Shown here: positions 1 to 7,462 of the stretch, piece by piece
How positions within the stretch are numbered: position 1 is the first letter of the stretch
How the letters are laid out: the number at the start of each line of letters is the position of its first letter
NCBI RefSeq assembly: GCF_001187535.1
Contig: NZ_LFIO01001075.1
Coordinates: forward strand, 62,001-126,000
From: Rhizobium ecuadorense
GTDB taxonomy: Bacteria > Pseudomonadota > Alphaproteobacteria > Rhizobiales > Rhizobiaceae
Direction: 5' to 3'
DNA length: 64,000 nucleotides
Position numbers and translations under genes: made by a program
The notes under the pieces: model-generated
What the model was told of the DNA's origin: nothing
The model's input: the letters and a program-made list of their open reading frames with translations, nothing else
The model's database searches: none

Positions 1-1
1 G

Positions 2-265
2 GTGGGCGACCTCCTGGATTACGACGACAATATCGAAGAGCCGCCACTCAACGACAACCAGGACAGTGCAAGCCTGACCCAGCAGGAGCGGCGTTGCCTG
101 GAACTGATGGCGGAGGGCTATTCCACTCAGCGAATCGCCCGGGCGCTCGACCTGAAGCATGATGAGACCAGGGATCTCGAAGCCGGAATCATCCTGAAAT
201 TCCGTGCCAACAACCGCTTCCAGGCGATCGCCAAAGCCGTCCTGCTCGGCATCGTGCAGGCATAG
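2..265 (+). CDS. LuxR/GerE-type HTH protein, possibly 5'-truncated by the window edge
   Basis: The C-terminal 60 residues look like a LuxR/GerE helix-turn-helix: a start resembling LTxxERxxLxLxAEGYS, then an IAxALDL recognition-helix region and an RFQAIAKAVLLG tail. Proteins with this domain bind DNA, often as response-regulator outputs. The first ~25 residues are acidic and show no recognisable receiver or ligand domain. A GTG at base 2 could be the start, giving 87 residues, but the frame is open to the window edge, so the gene may begin upstream. The family assignment of the HTH is reasonable; the regulatory target is unknown. Confidence 0.6.
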   Translation: MGDLLDYDDNIEEPPLNDNQDSASLTQQERRCLELMAEGYSTQRIARALDLKHDETRDLEAGIILKFRANNRFQAIAKAVLLGIVQA

Positions 266-330
266 TCCGATACGTGCCCCGACGGCCGCCACCGTCGTCT
301 CCCGCCCCAGATCGCGAGGCGCGATCGAGG

Positions 331-1458
331 TCAGCGCACGATCGTCAGCGTCTCCGCCGCGCGTGTGATCGCGGTATAAAGCCAGCGTTCCCGCGTATCG
401 CGAAAGGCCCAGCTCTCGTCGAAGAGCACAACGTCGTTCCATTGCGAGCCCTGCGCCTTGTGAACGGTCAGGGCATAGCCATAGTCGAACTCGTCGTAGC
501 GCTTGCGGGTGTTCCAGGGGATCTCGCCTTCGACATCCTCGAAGGCCTGTTTCAGGAGCTTGATCTTGGCAGCCCCCCGATCCATGTCGTCGTCTTCGGG
601 CCGGACCAGCAGATTGATGCCGGGTTTGGTCGTTTCCTTGGACGAGGTCATCACCTGCCAGAGCGAGCCGTTGAGCAGGCCTTTGGCGGGATCATTGCGG
701 AGGCAAACGAGTTTGTCGCCGGTCTGCGGATATTCGGCATTGAAGCCTTTCAGCTCGCGCAGACGCTGATTGTAGCGGCGCCGCGTCCTGTTGGTGCCGA
801 CCAGCACCTGGTCGGCATCGAGCACCAGTTGCTGCGTTACCTCGTTCTTCGAGATCACCTTGGCGGTGCCGTAGTCGCCATACATGATCTCGTTGCCCTC
901 GCGCACCTGCATGGCGAGCTTGATGATCGGATTGTCGCGCGCCTGCCGGTGGATATCGGTGAGCAGGTAATCCGGATCCTGATTGGTGAAGTAACCGCCA
1001 CCACTGACGGGCGGCAGCTGGCCGGGATCGCCGAGCACCAGGATCGGCGTGCCGAAGCTCATCAGATCCTTGCCGAGCGCCTCGTCCACCATCGAGCATT
1101 CGTCGACGATGATCAGCGCCGCCTTGGCGACCGGGCTTTGCCGGTTGATCGAAAACATCGGCGCGATCGAGGTCTTGCCAGTTTCCTCGTCCTCCACCGC
1201 CTCCTCGCCGCGCGGACGATAGATCAGCGAATGGATCGTTTTGGCGTTGGAGGCGCCGCGCGAACGCAGCACTTGCGCCGCCTTGCCGGTGAAGGCGGCA
1301 AACAGCACGTCGCCGTCGACATTCTCGGCGAAATGCTTGGCAAGCGTCGTCTTCCCCGTTCCGGCATAGCCGAACAGGCGAAAGAGCGGCGAGCGCCCTT
1401 CATTCAGCCATTTCGAAACAGCCTTGAGGGCTTCGTCTTGTTGCGGCGCAAATTGCAT
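331..1458 (-). CDS. RecD/Dda-like superfamily 1 DNA helicase
   Basis: This 375-residue protein has the ordered motifs of an SF1B helicase. Walker A is GYAGTGKTT (residues 30-38), Walker B is LIIVDECSM (about 115-123), motif III is LGDPGQLPPV (about 142-151), there is a DIHRQ motif near 168, and the C-terminal UvrD_C_2 region carries LTVHKAQGSQW and YTAITRA. The family (COG0507) couples ATP hydrolysis to 5'-3' DNA unwinding. It is a stand-alone short helicase, not a full RecD subunit; no recB or recC is nearby. It is likely monocistronic, with the LysR gene next on the same strand. The particular repair role is not visible from the sequence. Confidence 0.85.
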   Translation of the reverse strand: MQFAPQQDEALKAVSKWLNEGRSPLFRLFGYAGTGKTTLAKHFAENVDGDVLFAAFTGKAAQVLRSRGASNAKTIHSLIYRPRGEEAVEDEETGKTSIAPMFSINRQSPVAKAALIIVDECSMVDEALGKDLMSFGTPILVLGDPGQLPPVSGGGYFTNQDPDYLLTDIHRQARDNPIIKLAMQVREGNEIMYGDYGTAKVISKNEVTQQLVLDADQVLVGTNRTRRRYNQRLRELKGFNAEYPQTGDKLVCLRNDPAKGLLNGSLWQVMTSSKETTKPGINLLVRPEDDDMDRGAAKIKLLKQAFEDVEGEIPWNTRKRYDEFDYGYALTVHKAQGSQWNDVVLFDESWAFRDTRERWLYTAITRAAETLTIVR

Positions 1459-1529
1459 GATCGCAGGACTTGGCAGGATTCGCGCGCGTTAGGCAAGGCG
1501 GAAAACCGCAAATCGCTTGGGCCGGACGA

Positions 1530-2456
1530 TCATCCGTTCCACTGCCGGTCCATGCCGCTCGCGCACATCGACGGGTCCTGCCCGATAGCGTCGGTCAAAA
1601 AATCCAGAACCGTCCTGACGCGCAGCGGCATGTTGCGCCGCGAGGGGTAGACGACGGTGATCGGCAGGCGGCTCGGCTGAAAATCCTCCATCACGGGGAT
1701 CAGCCGGCCGGCGGCGATGTCTGGCACGGCGATAATGTGAGAAAGCACCGCCAGGCCCGCGCCGGCAATGGCTGCCCTGTGAATGGCGACGGCACTGCAG
1801 GCGGTCAGCCGCGGCGAGATCCGAACCGAAATGTCTTCCGAGCCGTTGGAGAACGACCATGTCGCGACATCGCCGGCCCTGTTGTAGCACAGGCATTCAT
1901 GGTCCTTGATATCCCGGGGCGTGCGCGGGGCGGCCTTGCGCGCGAGATAGGCGGGAGACGCGACGAGGAAGGCCGTCGTCCAGCCGATCCGGCGACAGAC
2001 GAGGCTGCTGTCGGCGACCGAGCCGAGACGCACTTCGAGGTCGAGGCGCTCCTCGATCATATCGGAGCTTTGTTCCCTGAAGAGCAGCTCGACGGACAGT
2101 TTCGGATGGGCGGCGAGAAAATCGCCGAGCCGCTCGCTGAGATAGAGGCCGAGCGGTGCCGGAACACTGAGCCTAACCTTCCCTGAAGCCATCGCGCCCT
2201 CAGAGCTGGTCGCATCACCGAGCTCCTCCACCGCTTCGAGAATCCCTAGAGCCATCGGCAGCATGCGTTCCCCCTCCGCCGTCAGCGACAGGCCGCTCGT
2301 GGTGCGGTGCAGGAGGCGCGTATTGAAATGGCCCTCGAGGGCTGCGACCTGCCGCGAGACCGCCGGCTGCGTCACGTCGAGATCGTGTGCAGCCGCCGAA
2401 AACGAGCCCGTCTCCACGACGCGCTGGAAGCTCCGCAATGCCGAAACGATATCCAT
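1530..2456 (-). CDS. LysR-family transcriptional regulator
   Basis: A 308-residue protein with the LysR winged HTH at residues 1-60 (GSFSAAAHDLDVTQPAVSRQV is the recognition region) followed by a periplasmic-binding-protein-like effector domain from about 90 to 295. It is divergent from the AhpD-like operon that starts at 2588, the usual arrangement for a LysR regulator and its target. However, the shared spacer is dominated by two dyads that also occur before the rrf2 gene at 5818-6306, so control of the operon may be shared. The effector is unknown. Confidence 0.88.
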   Translation of the reverse strand: MDIVSALRSFQRVVETGSFSAAAHDLDVTQPAVSRQVAALEGHFNTRLLHRTTSGLSLTAEGERMLPMALGILEAVEELGDATSSEGAMASGKVRLSVPAPLGLYLSERLGDFLAAHPKLSVELLFREQSSDMIEERLDLEVRLGSVADSSLVCRRIGWTTAFLVASPAYLARKAAPRTPRDIKDHECLCYNRAGDVATWSFSNGSEDISVRISPRLTACSAVAIHRAAIAGAGLAVLSHIIAVPDIAAGRLIPVMEDFQPSRLPITVVYPSRRNMPLRVRTVLDFLTDAIGQDPSMCASGMDRQWNG

Positions 2457-2532
2457 CCCCGCCCCCTCATACTTTTGCGCATAGGCTTTATGCCGGAAGA
2501 CTAGGCTGCAATGGCTTTACAGTCCAGCAATT

Positions 2533-2551
2533 AAGGATATCTTTTATCCAT
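2533..2551. promoter_or_regulatory. Operator-like dyad 1, AAGGATA-N5-TATCC
   Basis: AAGGATA (2533-2539), five bases, then TATCCAT. It has the same 7-5-7 geometry as the dyads at 2552-2570 and 6345-6363, and lies between the divergent LysR and AhpD-like genes. Sharing the motif with the rrf2 upstream region suggests an Rrf2 binding site (inference). Confidence 0.6.
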
Positions 2552-2570
2552 AAGGATATCAAATATCCTT
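2552..2570. promoter_or_regulatory. Operator-like dyad 2, AAGGATA-N5-TATCCTT
   Basis: The best copy of the motif: AAGGATA, TCAAA, TATCCTT, symmetric at six of the seven position pairs. It starts exactly 19 bp after dyad 1, close to two helical turns, and ends five bases before the Shine-Dalgarno GAGGAG of the AhpD-like gene. A protein bound here could block the promoter or the start of transcription. Confidence 0.65.
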
Positions 2571-2587
2571 AATTGAGGAGAAATGAG

Positions 2588-3067
2588 ATGAGCCAGCGAT
2601 TGAACTACGCCCAGCAGTCCCCCGAGCTTTTCAAGAAGTTCATGGAATTCAGCATGGCATTGCGCAGCAGCGTGATCGACGAGAAGCTCCAGGCCCTGAT
2701 CGAAATCCGCGCTTCGCAGATCAACGGATGCGGCTTTTGTCTGGATATGCATGTGAAGCAGGCAAAGATCCACGGCGAGACCGAACTGCGGCTCCATCAC
2801 ATCGCCATCTGGCGGGAATCGAACCTCTTCGTTCCCCGCGAGCGCGCCGCCCTTGCCTGGACCGAAGCCCTGACGAAACTTCCCGAAGGCGGCATTCCCG
2901 ACGAGATCTATGAACGGGTGCGCGGCCAGCTTTCCGAAAAGGAAATCTCCGACCTGACCTTCGTCGTCATGGCGATCAATGCCTGGAACCGCGTCAATGT
3001 CGGCTTCAAGACCGTCCCCGGTTCGGCCGACAAGGCCTACGGCCTCGACAAGGCTGGCCTGAACTAA
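2588..3067 (+). CDS. AhpD-like carboxymuconolactone decarboxylase family protein
   Basis: A 159-residue protein of the AhpD/CMD family. The hallmark Cys-x-x-Cys-x3-His motif is INGCGFCLDMH, with C48, C51 and H55; in AhpD this relay reduces peroxidase partners. The start is the ATG preceded by GAGGAG (2575-2580) at seven bases; an in-frame TTG at 2573 precedes the Shine-Dalgarno and is unlikely. It is the first gene of an apparent operon with an SDR pseudogene and a secreted cupin. The two upstream dyads and the linked Rrf2 regulator point to redox or electrophile control. The substrate is unknown. Confidence 0.85.
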   Translation: MSQRLNYAQQSPELFKKFMEFSMALRSSVIDEKLQALIEIRASQINGCGFCLDMHVKQAKIHGETELRLHHIAIWRESNLFVPRERAALAWTEALTKLPEGGIPDEIYERVRGQLSEKEISDLTFVVMAINAWNRVNVGFKTVPGSADKAYGLDKAGLN

Positions 3068-3135
3068 CCCTCACAATTCATTGAGAAGATTCACCTTTGA
3101 CGCCGCCGCATCCCGGCGGCGAACGGAGATCTGTT

Positions 3136-3749
3136 ATGAAAATCGTTGTCATCGGCGGAACCGGCCTCATCGGTTCGAAGACTGTCGAACGCCTGCGCCA
3201 GAAGGGGCATGACGTGATTGCCGCCTCGCCGAACTCCGGCGTCAATACGATCACGGGAGAAGGGCTGGCAGAGGCGCTCGAGGCTGCGGAAATCGTGCTC
3301 GACCTTGCCAATTCGCCGTCCTTCGAAGACAAGGCCGTGCTCGAATTCTTCGAGACCTCGGGGCGCAATCTTCTCGCCGCCGAGAAAATTGCCGGCGTGA
3401 AGCATCATGTCGCGCTCTCCGTCGTCGGCACCGAGCGGCTGCAGGAAAGCGGTTACTTCCGTGGCAAGCTCGCCCAGGAAAAGCGGATCAAGGCGTCGGG
3501 CATTCCCTACACCATCGTGCATTCGACGCAGTTCATGGAATTCCTTGGCGGTATCGCCCAGTCGGGTACGGTCGGCCAGACAGTCCGCCTGTCAAGGCCA
3601 TGAACGATCCACGCAAAGTCGAGGCCGATCCGGAAGCGAAATATTTCGGCGTCCGGCTCAACGACCAGTCGCCCGTTTCCGACGACAAGCCGCGGCTGGG
3701 TTCGATCACCTTCGAACAATGGTTCGCGAAATCCGCCCAGCCCAAGTGA
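3136..3749 (+). pseudogene. SDR/NmrA-like NAD(P)-binding oxidoreductase, internally deleted
   Basis: The first frame (3136-3603) encodes an NmrA-like Rossmann protein beginning MKIVVIGGTGLIGSKTVERL and stops at TGA 3601-3603 after only 155 residues; relatives run to about 250. The next frame, from the ATG at 3600 to the TGA at 3747, encodes 49 residues (AMNDPRK...ADPEAKYFGVRLN...) that look like the usual C-terminus of the same family. The middle, about 50 residues or more, is missing at the joint and the frame has shifted. I read this as one gene broken by an internal deletion. The 5' part keeps the nucleotide-binding loop but probably lacks a complete fold. Its start has GGAGA upstream, and it lies in the AhpD-cupin operon. 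Confidence 0.65.
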
Positions 3750-3810
3750 TTTGCCCCGGGGACGCGGCCACTGGGACGCGTCCTGCCACCCAGCAAAGAT
3801 GGAGATACCC

Positions 3811-4227
3811 ATGATCAGAACATCGATCCTCGCCGCCGCCCTTATCTGCCTGGCAGCCACCGGCGCCGGCGCCCACGACAGCAGCAAATCTGCCAAGGTC
3901 ACCCTCGTCTATGAACACGAGCTTCCGAACGTGCCGGGCAAGGACATCAAGGGCGTGCTGGTCGAATATGCTCCCGGCGGCTTCTCCGAGGGCCACACCC
4001 ATCCCGACTCGGCCTTCATCTACGCCACTGTGCTCGAAGGCGACATCCGCAGCCAGGTCAATGACGGCCCGGTCAAAGTCTATCATGCCGGCGAGAGTTT
4101 CTCGGAAATGCCGGGCGACCGCCACGGGGTCAGCGCCAACGGCAGCCAAACGAAGCCCGCCCGCCTGCTCGCTGTGTTCGTGGTCGACACCAACCAGAAA
4201 GAGCTGACCTATCCCCTCAAGAAGTAA
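3811..4227 (+). CDS. Secreted cupin-domain protein
   Basis: A 138-residue protein with a Sec signal peptide (MIRTSILAAALICLAATGAG, cleavage likely near AHD) followed by a single cupin barrel. Cupin motif 1 is visible as the GHTHPDSAFIYATVLEG stretch, with histidines that could bind metal, and motif 2 lies around PGDRHG. The start is the ATG with GGAGA five bases upstream. It closes the operon that starts with the AhpD-like gene. Periplasmic cupins of this kind are often annotated only by fold; an enzymatic role is possible but not demonstrated. Confidence 0.8.
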   Translation: MIRTSILAAALICLAATGAGAHDSSKSAKVTLVYEHELPNVPGKDIKGVLVEYAPGGFSEGHTHPDSAFIYATVLEGDIRSQVNDGPVKVYHAGESFSEMPGDRHGVSANGSQTKPARLLAVFVVDTNQKELTYPLKK

Positions 4228-4323
4228 GGGGCCGCCAAACTCGTCCGCGCAGGGCCAATGCTTGCGCGGGCGGCAGACATGCTCAATCATGTATCGCCCG
4301 CCGCCCCTCCCGGAGACAGAGAG

Positions 4324-5805
4324 ATGATCTACGACGCACTCTTCGGCAAGCCTCTGATATCCCTGATAACAGTCGGCTTCGCCGGTATCGTCGTCTGGTA
4401 TTTCCTCTCCAGCCAGCGGCCGACGACCCGGCTGGTGGTGCAGATCCTCTTCTTCGGCGTGATGACGCTGATCCTCGTCCACAGCGGCATCGAACCCCAC
4501 CGCTTTCAGGGATATGGCTCGGAAGACCCGCAGGCTCTTCTCGTCATCGTCGCGAAAACGCTCTGGTGGATTCACCTGGCATGGGCCGTCATCGGTTTCA
4601 TCAGGCTGTATCTCGTTCTGGAAGGCAGTCCCCGAGAAGCCCGCCTGCTGCAGGATCTCGTCATCGGCGTCGTCTATATCGGCATGGCGCTGTCGGTTCT
4701 GGCCTTCGTCTTCGGGGTGCCGATCGGCACCCTCGTTGCGACCTCGGGTGTGGTCGCCATCATTCTCGGCCTTGCACTGCAGAATACGCTCGCCGACGTC
4801 TTCTCCGGCATCGCGCTGACACTCGGCCGGCCCTATGTCATCGGCGACTGGATCCTTTTGAGCGACGGCACGGAAGGCCGCGTCATCGAAAGCAACTGGC
4901 GCGCGACGCATATCCTGACCAGCGCCAACAACATCGTCGTTCTGCCGAACAGTTTTCTGGCCAAGCTCGGACTGACGAATATCAGCCGGCCGGACGAGAG
5001 CCATCTGCTGGTCCTCACCATCCGCATCGCCCCGACGCGGATGCCGGCATCGGTTCGCCACGTCATGACAACGGCGCTTGCAAGCTGCAATTCCATCGTG
5101 CGCGAACCGCCGCCGGTCGTTGCGTTGAAGGGGCTGGACGCGACAGCGCTGGAGGTCGAACTGCAGTTCCGGGTGAAGAGCCCAAGCCAGCGCGTGCTGG
5201 CGCGAAACGAGGTGCTCGATCTCGTCTATCGCCACTGCAAATCGGCCGGCCTGCTTCTCGCCGTTCCGGCGGCGGCCTCGGTCCTGACGGGCGATCTGCC
5301 GACCGAAGAGAGCGCACGACCGCCGCGCGTGACGCCGCTCGAACTGATCGAGGCCATTCCGGTCTTTGCGACGCTGACTTCAGATGAAAAGCAAAAACTC
5401 GCCGAGACCACCACCGTGCGTGAATTCCGCAAGGGCGACGTGATCGTGCAGGAGGGCGAAATGCTGCCGTCTCTGATGATGCTGCGGGCCGGTATTATCG
5501 CGGCGCGGCAGGGAGATGGGGAGCGCGGGCGGCTCGCGCCCGGTGATTTTTTCGGAGAGACCGGACTGCTCGCCGGCATGCAGGAAGTCTGCACCCTGGA
5601 GGCTCTAACCCCCGTGACCGTCTATGAAATCGATCAGCAGGCCTTCGCGCCGCTGCTGAACGAGCGTCCGGCGCTGGCGGAAGAAATCGCCGAAGATCTC
5701 GCCAGCCGCGCGGAGCGCTTTCGCAACGGCGCCGCCCTGCCCGCGGAACCCGCCCACAGCGCGCACGCCATTCTGAAAACCATCAGGACCATCTTCAGGG
5801 CATAG
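4324..5805 (+). CDS. MscS-type mechanosensitive channel fused to a cyclic-nucleotide-binding-like domain
   Basis: A 493-residue membrane protein. Several hydrophobic segments lie in residues 10-150. The MscS pore helix and beta domain follow, with ATSGVVAIILGLALQNTLAD and then the GDWILL...GRVIESNWRAT region. Residues from about 345 onward form a cNMP-binding fold (FGETGLLAG). In cNMP-binding domains the phosphate cassette is normally followed by an Arg-(Thr/Ser)-Ala; here the equivalent region reads QEVCTLEAL, so nucleotide binding may be altered or lost. The start ATG has GGAGA at seven bases. Related cNMP-gated MscS proteins exist, which supports the architecture. Confidence 0.85.
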   Translation: MIYDALFGKPLISLITVGFAGIVVWYFLSSQRPTTRLVVQILFFGVMTLILVHSGIEPHRFQGYGSEDPQALLVIVAKTLWWIHLAWAVIGFIRLYLVLEGSPREARLLQDLVIGVVYIGMALSVLAFVFGVPIGTLVATSGVVAIILGLALQNTLADVFSGIALTLGRPYVIGDWILLSDGTEGRVIESNWRATHILTSANNIVVLPNSFLAKLGLTNISRPDESHLLVLTIRIAPTRMPASVRHVMTTALASCNSIVREPPPVVALKGLDATALEVELQFRVKSPSQRVLARNEVLDLVYRHCKSAGLLLAVPAAASVLTGDLPTEESARPPRVTPLELIEAIPVFATLTSDEKQKLAETTTVREFRKGDVIVQEGEMLPSLMMLRAGIIAARQGDGERGRLAPGDFFGETGLLAGMQEVCTLEALTPVTVYEIDQQAFAPLLNERPALAEEIAEDLASRAERFRNGAALPAEPAHSAHAILKTIRTIFRA

Positions 5806-5817
5806 AATCTTTCCTGG

Positions 5818-6306
5818 TCAGCCGGTGCGCTTGAGCACCCATTGGAATGTGCTCCGCCAGATATCGGCCGGCACTTCCTCGGACAGAGTATCGACGAGAT
5901 CGGAGAGCCGGACGGCTCTCAACGTATTCCGCCAGGCCTCGTCAGCTTCCCACATGACGCGCGCGACCGCGCATGGCTTGCTGTCGCAATAGCCGGCCGG
6001 CCGGCAGGGGTTGTTGTCACGGATGTTCGTGCAGGTGAAGCTGCGCGCCTTGCCCTCGACCGCCTCGACGATATCGAGGAAATTGATCTCGGACGAGGGT
6101 CTGGCAAGCCTGTAGCCGCCGCTCGGGCCGAGCGTGGTATCGACCAGCAATGCCTGCGAAAGGCTCTGCAGCGCCTTGGAAAGATATTCCTTCGGCAGGC
6201 CATGAAGCTCGGCGAGCGCCTTGGTGGAGAGATACCTGCCTTCGGGCAGGCCCGCGAGAATGGCGCAGCAATGGAGCGCCCACTCGACCTGGCTTTTCAG
6301 GATCAT
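5818..6306 (-). CDS. Rrf2-family transcriptional regulator with conserved cysteines
   Basis: A 162-residue Rrf2 protein: winged HTH at residues 1-65 (LAELHGLPKEYLSKALQSL, then GPSGGYRLARP wing), then a cysteine-rich loop with C92, C101, C107 and C112. Family members such as IscR, NsrR and RirA bind an Fe-S cluster through three cysteines here, so a redox- or NO-sensing cluster is plausible. A dyad of AAGGATA-N5-TATCC type lies 38 bp upstream of its start and matches two dyads before the AhpD operon, which suggests autoregulation and control of that operon. It is not clearly IscR; there is no isc or suf cluster next to it. Confidence 0.85.
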   Translation of the reverse strand: MILKSQVEWALHCCAILAGLPEGRYLSTKALAELHGLPKEYLSKALQSLSQALLVDTTLGPSGGYRLARPSSEINFLDIVEAVEGKARSFTCTNIRDNNPCRPAGYCDSKPCAVARVMWEADEAWRNTLRAVRLSDLVDTLSEEVPADIWRSTFQWVLKRTG

Positions 6307-6344
6307 TCAGCAACTCGCGTAATACTGGTTCTGCGAACGGAATT

Positions 6345-6363
6345 AAGGATATACACTATCCGC
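6345..6363. promoter_or_regulatory. Operator-like dyad 3 upstream of rrf2 regulator
   Basis: AAGGATA, TACAC, TATCCGC: the same 7-5-7 layout as the two dyads at 2533-2570. It sits just upstream of the divergent rrf2 gene (start 6306), in a position suited to autoregulation. Confidence 0.55.
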
Positions 6364-6469
6364 AAATAGGCGTGATGTAAATGACCGCGCAAACCGGCCT
6401 TCGCCCCTGCCCGCGGAATGTCGGCACGGGCTCCGGCACGCCTCCTGCCATAAAACTTTCCATGCGTCG

Positions 6470-6496
6470 GGAATAAAACCGCCGCGTCTCGTGTCT
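6470..6496 (+). promoter_or_regulatory. Possible ECF-sigma promoter of the COG4315-sigma-antisigma operon
   Basis: GGAATAAAA at 6470-6478 resembles an ECF -35 element with the usual GGAA core. About 16 bases downstream is GTGTCT (6491-6496), a candidate -10. The site precedes a secreted-protein gene cotranscribed with an ECF sigma factor, and ECF sigmas usually activate their own operon. The match is by eye only. Confidence 0.3.
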
Positions 6497-6544
6497 CATC
6501 TCAGGTATCGCGAAATTGCGTGCCCAATCTCAAGGAGAGACATC

Positions 6545-6925
6545 ATGACATCCGCGAAATTCCTGTCCGTCTTGGCCGCCGCCGCCCTCGCCGCGACCGC
6601 TGCTTTCGCAGCCGCTCCTGTCAAGGAAGTCGAATCCGCCAAGGGCAAGGTTCTTGCCGGCGAAAACGGCATGACCCTCTACACCTTCAAAAAGGACGCC
6701 AAGGGCGTTTCCAACTGCAACGACGACTGCGCCAAGAACTGGCCGCCGCTGATGGCCGCTTCCGATGCCAAGGCCGATGGTGCATATTCGATCATCGATC
6801 GTAAGGATGGCACGAAGCAATGGGCCAAGGACGGCATGCCGCTCTATTACTGGGTCAAGGACAAGAAGGCGGGCGACATCACCGGCGACGGCGTCGGCGG
6901 CAACTGGGACCTTGCCAAGCCCTGA
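6545..6925 (+). CDS. Secreted COG4315-type protein (predicted lipoprotein-15 repeats)
   Basis: A 126-residue exported protein with a signal peptide (MTSAKFLSVLAAAALAATAA, cleavage near AFA-AAP). The mature part has two repeats of the COG4315 type: GMTLYTFKKD...CNDDCAKNWPPL and GMPLYYWVKDKKAGDITGDG. C-N-D-D-C pairs are typical of this family. No lipobox cysteine is evident, so it is probably soluble periplasmic. AAGGAGAGA lies upstream of the ATG. It is the first gene of an operon with an ECF sigma factor 21 bp downstream and its anti-sigma factor, so it is probably a target of that sigma. Biochemical function is unknown. Confidence 0.8.
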   Translation: MTSAKFLSVLAAAALAATAAFAAAPVKEVESAKGKVLAGENGMTLYTFKKDAKGVSNCNDDCAKNWPPLMAASDAKADGAYSIIDRKDGTKQWAKDGMPLYYWVKDKKAGDITGDGVGGNWDLAKP

Positions 6926-6946
6926 TTTCATGACAAGAGAGCTGGC

Positions 6947-7462
6947 GTGAAGACACCCGCACCTGAAAGTTTCGAGGGCCAGATCCTGGCCCTCCTCCCC
7001 TCGCTCAGGCGCTATTCGCGCAGCCTGACGCGCTCGGATGCCGATGGCGAGGATCTGCTCCAGGATTGCGTCGAGAAGGTACTGGCGCGCCGCGGCCAAT
7101 GGCGCGGCCTCAATCTGCGCGGCTGGGTCCTGACCATCATGACCAATCTCTACCGCAACGGCCGGCGCGGCAAGGCACGCGACGGCCTGGTCGAACTCGA
7201 CGCCGCCGAGGATATCGCCGCCCCCGAACCGCCGGCCGATCCGCTGGCGCGTGCCCGGCTCGACGATGCGCTGAACAGTCTTTCGCAGGAGCACCGCGCC
7301 GTGCTGATGCTCGTGGTCATCGAGGGATACACCTACGGCGAAGTCGCCGCCGCGCTCGATATCCCCATCGGCACCGTCATGTCCCGGCTGTCGCGTGCCC
7401 GCCAGCGCGTTGCCGAGCGGCTGAAAGCCGACAACGTCATTACGCTTCGGAGACCGAAATGA
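6947..7462 (+). CDS. ECF-type RNA polymerase sigma factor
   Basis: A 171-residue sigma-70 group 4 protein. Region 2 spans about 15-75 (DADGEDLLQDCVEKVLA, then LRGWVLTIMTNLYRN) and region 4 about 105-165 (LSQEHRAVLMLVVIEGYTYG, then the SRLSRARQRV recognition helix). The start is GTG. The stop codon overlaps the ATG of the next gene, an anti-sigma factor, which indicates translational coupling. It probably directs transcription of its own operon; the wider regulon is unknown. Confidence 0.9.
   Translation: MKTPAPESFEGQILALLPSLRRYSRSLTRSDADGEDLLQDCVEKVLARRGQWRGLNLRGWVLTIMTNLYRNGRRGKARDGLVELDAAEDIAAPEPPADPLARARLDDALNSLSQEHRAVLMLVVIEGYTYGEVAAALDIPIGTVMSRLSRARQRVAERLKADNVITLRRPK

Noticed and set aside
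3706..5235. Minus-strand frame over the cupin and MscS genes
   Set aside because: It crosses two real genes on the other strand and has no motif.
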